The position numbers and the translations under genes are program-made. Positions 11,014-13,005 of a stretch of 13,005 nt of DNA are shown in pieces (the first letter of the stretch is position 1; every line of letters begins with the position of its first letter). The notes under the pieces are model-generated. The model was given only the letters and a program-made list of their open reading frames with translations. It was not told the origin of the DNA and searched no databases. Source of the DNA: Methylorubrum extorquens (GTDB taxonomy: Bacteria > Pseudomonadota > Alphaproteobacteria > Rhizobiales > Beijerinckiaceae); NCBI GenBank assembly GCA_019695455.1, contig JAEUAC010000228.1, forward strand, positions 1 through 13,005. Direction: 5' to 3'.

Positions 11014-11414
11014 CGCGCTATCTCCTGGATACGAATATCGTGTCCGACCTCATGCGTGCTCCGACGGGTCGGTCGTTCGTCCGCTTCAAGTCGGTCGACC
11101 AGCACGGCGTACACCAGCATCGTCGTCGCGGGCGAGCTGCGTTGTTTGGCGCGTCGAAGAAGGGCTTCGCCCGGATCATCCGGGAGGTCGAAGGCATCCT
11201 GGGACGGCTCCCCGTGGTTCGGTTGGAGCAGCCGGTCGAGCAACGCTATGGAATCGCCCGGGCCGAAATGGAGCGGCGCGGTACTCCGATCGGCGCGAAC
11301 GATCTCTGGATCGCCGCACAGGCGCTGCACGACGGCAGCGTGCTGGTCACGGACAAGACGCGCGAGTTCGGCCGGGTGCCGGGGCTCGCCGTCGAGAACT
11401 GGCTCCGGCCGTGA
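11010..11414 (+). CDS. vapC: VapC-type PIN-domain toxin, apparently inactivated by compensating frameshifts
   Basis: An open frame of 134 codons from a GTG overlapping the vapB stop (GTGA). VapC proteins are PIN-domain ribonucleases that cut RNA in a Mg-dependent way. The first acid Asp7 (YLLDTNIVSDLM), Asp98 (PIGANDLWIAAQ) and Asp115 (LVTDKTREFGRVPGL) are present, and the C-terminus VENWLRP is typical. Residues about 34-44 do not fit the family: this frame reads basic residues such as HQHRRRG. The next frame over the same bases reads AYTSIVVAGELR, the normal conserved strand carrying the second catalytic acid (Glu, codon at 11134-11136). Two opposite indels, one near 11100-11110 and one near 11140-11147, would explain this and restore the frame. 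The product would be full length but lack that Glu, so it is probably inactive. Sequencing error is the main alternative. Confidence 0.82.
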   Translation: MTRYLLDTNIVSDLMRAPTGRSFVRFKSVDQHGVHQHRRRGRAALFGASKKGFARIIREVEGILGRLPVVRLEQPVEQRYGIARAEMERRGTPIGANDLWIAAQALHDGSVLVTDKTREFGRVPGLAVENWLRP

Positions 11415-11450
11415 GGCCGGGTTCGCACGACACGATGCAGGGCATCTGAC

Positions 11451-12875
11451 ATGGGCAAGGTCACGGGTTTCCTCGAGTTCGACCGGCAGGAGCAGAAGTA
11501 CCAGCTCGCCGGCGACCGCGTGCGGCACTTCCGCGAGTTCACGCTCGCCCTCGACGACGGCGACCTGAAGAAGCAGGCCGCGCGCTGCATGGATTGCGGC
11601 ATCCCGTTCTGCCACGGGCCGACCGGCTGCCCGGTCCACAACCAGATCCCGGACTGGAACGACCTCGTCTACCAGTCCGACTGGGAGGAGGCGTCGCGCA
11701 ACCTCCACTCGACCAACAACTTCCCCGAATTCACGGGCCGCATCTGCCCGGCGCCCTGCGAGGAAGCCTGCACGCTGAACCTCGAGAACCAGCCGGTCAC
11801 GATCAAGACGATCGAGCAGGCGATCGCCGACAAGGCCTGGGCCAACGGCTGGGTGGTGCCCGAGCCGCCGGCCGTGAAGACGGGCCGGAGCGTCGCCGTG
11901 GTCGGCGCGGGGCCGGCCGGCCTGGCGGCCGCCCAGCAGCTGGCCCGCGTCGGCCACGACGTGCACGTCTACGAGCGCGAGCCGAAGGCGGGCGGCCTGC
12001 TCCGCTACGGCATTCCCGACTTCAAGATGGAGAAGCACGGGATCGACCGGCGCGTCGCCCAGATGGAGGCGGAGGGCGTGACCTTCCATTACGGCGTCAA
12101 CGTCGGCGTGGACCGGCCGCTCGCCGACCTGCGCGCGGCGCACGATGCCGTGCTCGTCTCGGGCGGGGCCGAGACGCCGCGCGATCCGCAGCTGCCCGGC
12201 CAGGATCTCGCCGGCGTGCATTACGCGATGCCGTTCCTGGTCCAGCAGAACCGCCGCCTCGGCGGCGAGCAGAGCTGGCAGGGGGAGACGATCCATGCGG
12301 CCGGCAAGCACGTCGTCGTCATCGGCGGCGGCGACACGGCCTCCGATTGCGTCGGCACGTCGTTCCGCCAGGGCGCCCTGTCCGTCACCCAGCTCGACAT
12401 CCGCATGAAGCCGCCGGAGCGCGAGGACAAGCTGACCGTGTGGCCCTACTGGCCGACGAAGATGCGGACCTCCTCCAGCCAGGCCGAGGGGGCCGAGCGC
12501 GAGTTCCAGTCCGCGACGCTCCGCATGGAGGGCCGCAAGGGCCGCGTCACGGGCGTCGTCTGCGCGCGGGTGGACGAGAGGCGCCAGCCGATCCCAGGCA
12601 CCGAGTTCGTGCTGCCGGCGGATCTCGTCTTCATCGCGCTCGGCTTCGCGAGCCCGCTCTCGGCGGGCCTCCTGTCCGAGGCCCGGTTCGACCTCGACCG
12701 GCGCGGCAACGTGCTCGCCACGGACGCCGATTATCGGACCTCGCAGGAGGGCGTCTACGCGGCCGGCGACATGCGGCGCGGCCAGTCGCTCGTCGTGTGG
12801 GCCATCCGGGAGGGCCGGCAGGCGGCGCGCGCCATCGACGAGGCCCTGATGGGCGCGAGCGTGCTGCCCCGGTGA
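11451..12875 (+). CDS. gltD: Glutamate synthase (NADPH) small subunit
   Basis: A 474-residue FAD- and NADPH-binding subunit that oxidises NADPH and passes electrons to GltB. The N-terminal ferredoxin-like region carries two cysteine clusters, Cys46/Cys49/Cys54/Cys60 (RCMDCGIPFCHGPTGC) and Cys99/Cys103/Cys107 (CPAPCEEAC), for the 4Fe-4S centres at the subunit interface. The FAD dinucleotide fold starts at VAVVGAGPAGLAAA (148-161), with the NADPH fold at VVVIGGGDTASDC (288-300) and the C-terminal FAD motif GVYAAGDMRRGQSLVVWAI (434-452). Length is normal. The ATG is preceded by AGGG at 11439-11442. It lies 36 nt after vapC in the same direction and 737 nt after gltB, so expression may depend on read-through of vapBC or an internal promoter. 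It overlaps the next gene by 4 nt. Confidence 0.98.
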   Translation: MGKVTGFLEFDRQEQKYQLAGDRVRHFREFTLALDDGDLKKQAARCMDCGIPFCHGPTGCPVHNQIPDWNDLVYQSDWEEASRNLHSTNNFPEFTGRICPAPCEEACTLNLENQPVTIKTIEQAIADKAWANGWVVPEPPAVKTGRSVAVVGAGPAGLAAAQQLARVGHDVHVYEREPKAGGLLRYGIPDFKMEKHGIDRRVAQMEAEGVTFHYGVNVGVDRPLADLRAAHDAVLVSGGAETPRDPQLPGQDLAGVHYAMPFLVQQNRRLGGEQSWQGETIHAAGKHVVVIGGGDTASDCVGTSFRQGALSVTQLDIRMKPPEREDKLTVWPYWPTKMRTSSSQAEGAEREFQSATLRMEGRKGRVTGVVCARVDERRQPIPGTEFVLPADLVFIALGFASPLSAGLLSEARFDLDRRGNVLATDADYRTSQEGVYAAGDMRRGQSLVVWAIREGRQAARAIDEALMGASVLPR

Positions 12876-13005
12876 CGACCGATCCGACCGCCGGACCGGC
12901 CGGCCGGCTGCCCGCCGCGGCCGAGGACCTGCCGGCCTTCGCGCGGCTCCTCGGCATCCGCGTCGTCTCCGCCGAGCGGGATCGGGTGGTGGCGGAGTTC
13001 GTCGT
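12872..13005 (+). CDS. Probable PaaI-family hotdog thioesterase, 3' end beyond window
   Basis: The first 44 codons of a gene running off the right edge. Its GTG start overlaps the gltD TGA by 4 nt (GTGA), so it is probably translated with gltD. After a Pro/Ala-rich lead, DLPAFARLLGIRVVSAERD followed by RVVAEFVV matches the N-terminal helix and first strand of PaaI/YbgC-type acyl-CoA thioesterases. The catalytic region, usually an N-G-x-x-H-G motif, is outside the window, so the assignment rests on the N-terminus alone. Confidence 0.65.
   Translation, partial: MTTDPTAGPAGRLPAAAEDLPAFARLLGIRVVSAERDRVVAEFV

Noticed and set aside
11094..11150. Programmed ribosomal frameshifting in vapC
   Set aside because: Two opposite shifts within about 50 nt would be needed and no slippery heptamer is present. 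Mutation or sequencing error is simpler.
10774..11455. Similar sequences GCATC-ag-CATGG (before vapB) and GCATC-tga-CATGG (before gltD) as a target-site duplication around vapBC
   Set aside because: The match is broken by unequal spacers and overlaps start codons, so chance similarity of translation starts is as likely.
11056..11568. A separate 170-codon gene in the second frame across vapC and the gltD start
   Set aside because: Only its short segment over 11104-11142 resembles a protein family (the displaced VapC strand). The rest is out of frame with vapC and gltD.

Overview
This is a GC-rich stretch of bacterial chromosome. The base composition and the protein styles (alphaproteobacterial-type EF-P, very large GltB, small GltD) suggest an alphaproteobacterium, probably Hyphomicrobiales (for example a Methylobacterium- or Salinarimonas-like lineage). 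The order-level placement is inference. I see no rRNA, tRNA, CRISPR array, transposase or phage gene.

Left block, 1-4324: an elongation factor P locus. Reading leftward are epmA (EF-P lysine ligase), epmB (lysine 2,3-aminomutase) and the start of a nitrilase-superfamily amidohydrolase cut by the window edge. Reading rightward from a shared 92-bp divergent spacer are efp and, 4 nt after its stop, a class I/II PLP aminotransferase. EpmB makes (R)-beta-lysine, EpmA attaches it to a conserved lysine of EF-P (Lys33 here), and modified EF-P rescues ribosomes stalled on polyproline. Substrate protein and both modification enzymes lie within 3 kb.

Middle, 4325-6024: a strong 18-bp-arm hairpin separates the aminotransferase from a convergent gene for a secreted branched-chain-amino-acid-type ABC substrate-binding protein, which has no permease or ATPase beside it. 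A 437-bp divergent spacer then leads to gltB. It carries several inverted repeats, two pairs of which share half-sites, so it may be an operator region for nitrogen or amino-acid control.

Right block, 6025-13005: gltB and gltD, the two subunits of NADPH-dependent glutamate synthase, on the + strand. A vapBC toxin-antitoxin module sits between them. Its codon use differs from its neighbours, and vapC appears to carry two compensating frameshifts that remove one catalytic acid. After gltD, with a 4-nt overlap, begins a probable PaaI-type hotdog thioesterase that runs off the right edge.

The clearest anomaly is the vapBC insertion inside gltBD with its apparently crippled toxin. The rest is recognisable core metabolism and translation machinery. 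I found no convincing wholly new system.
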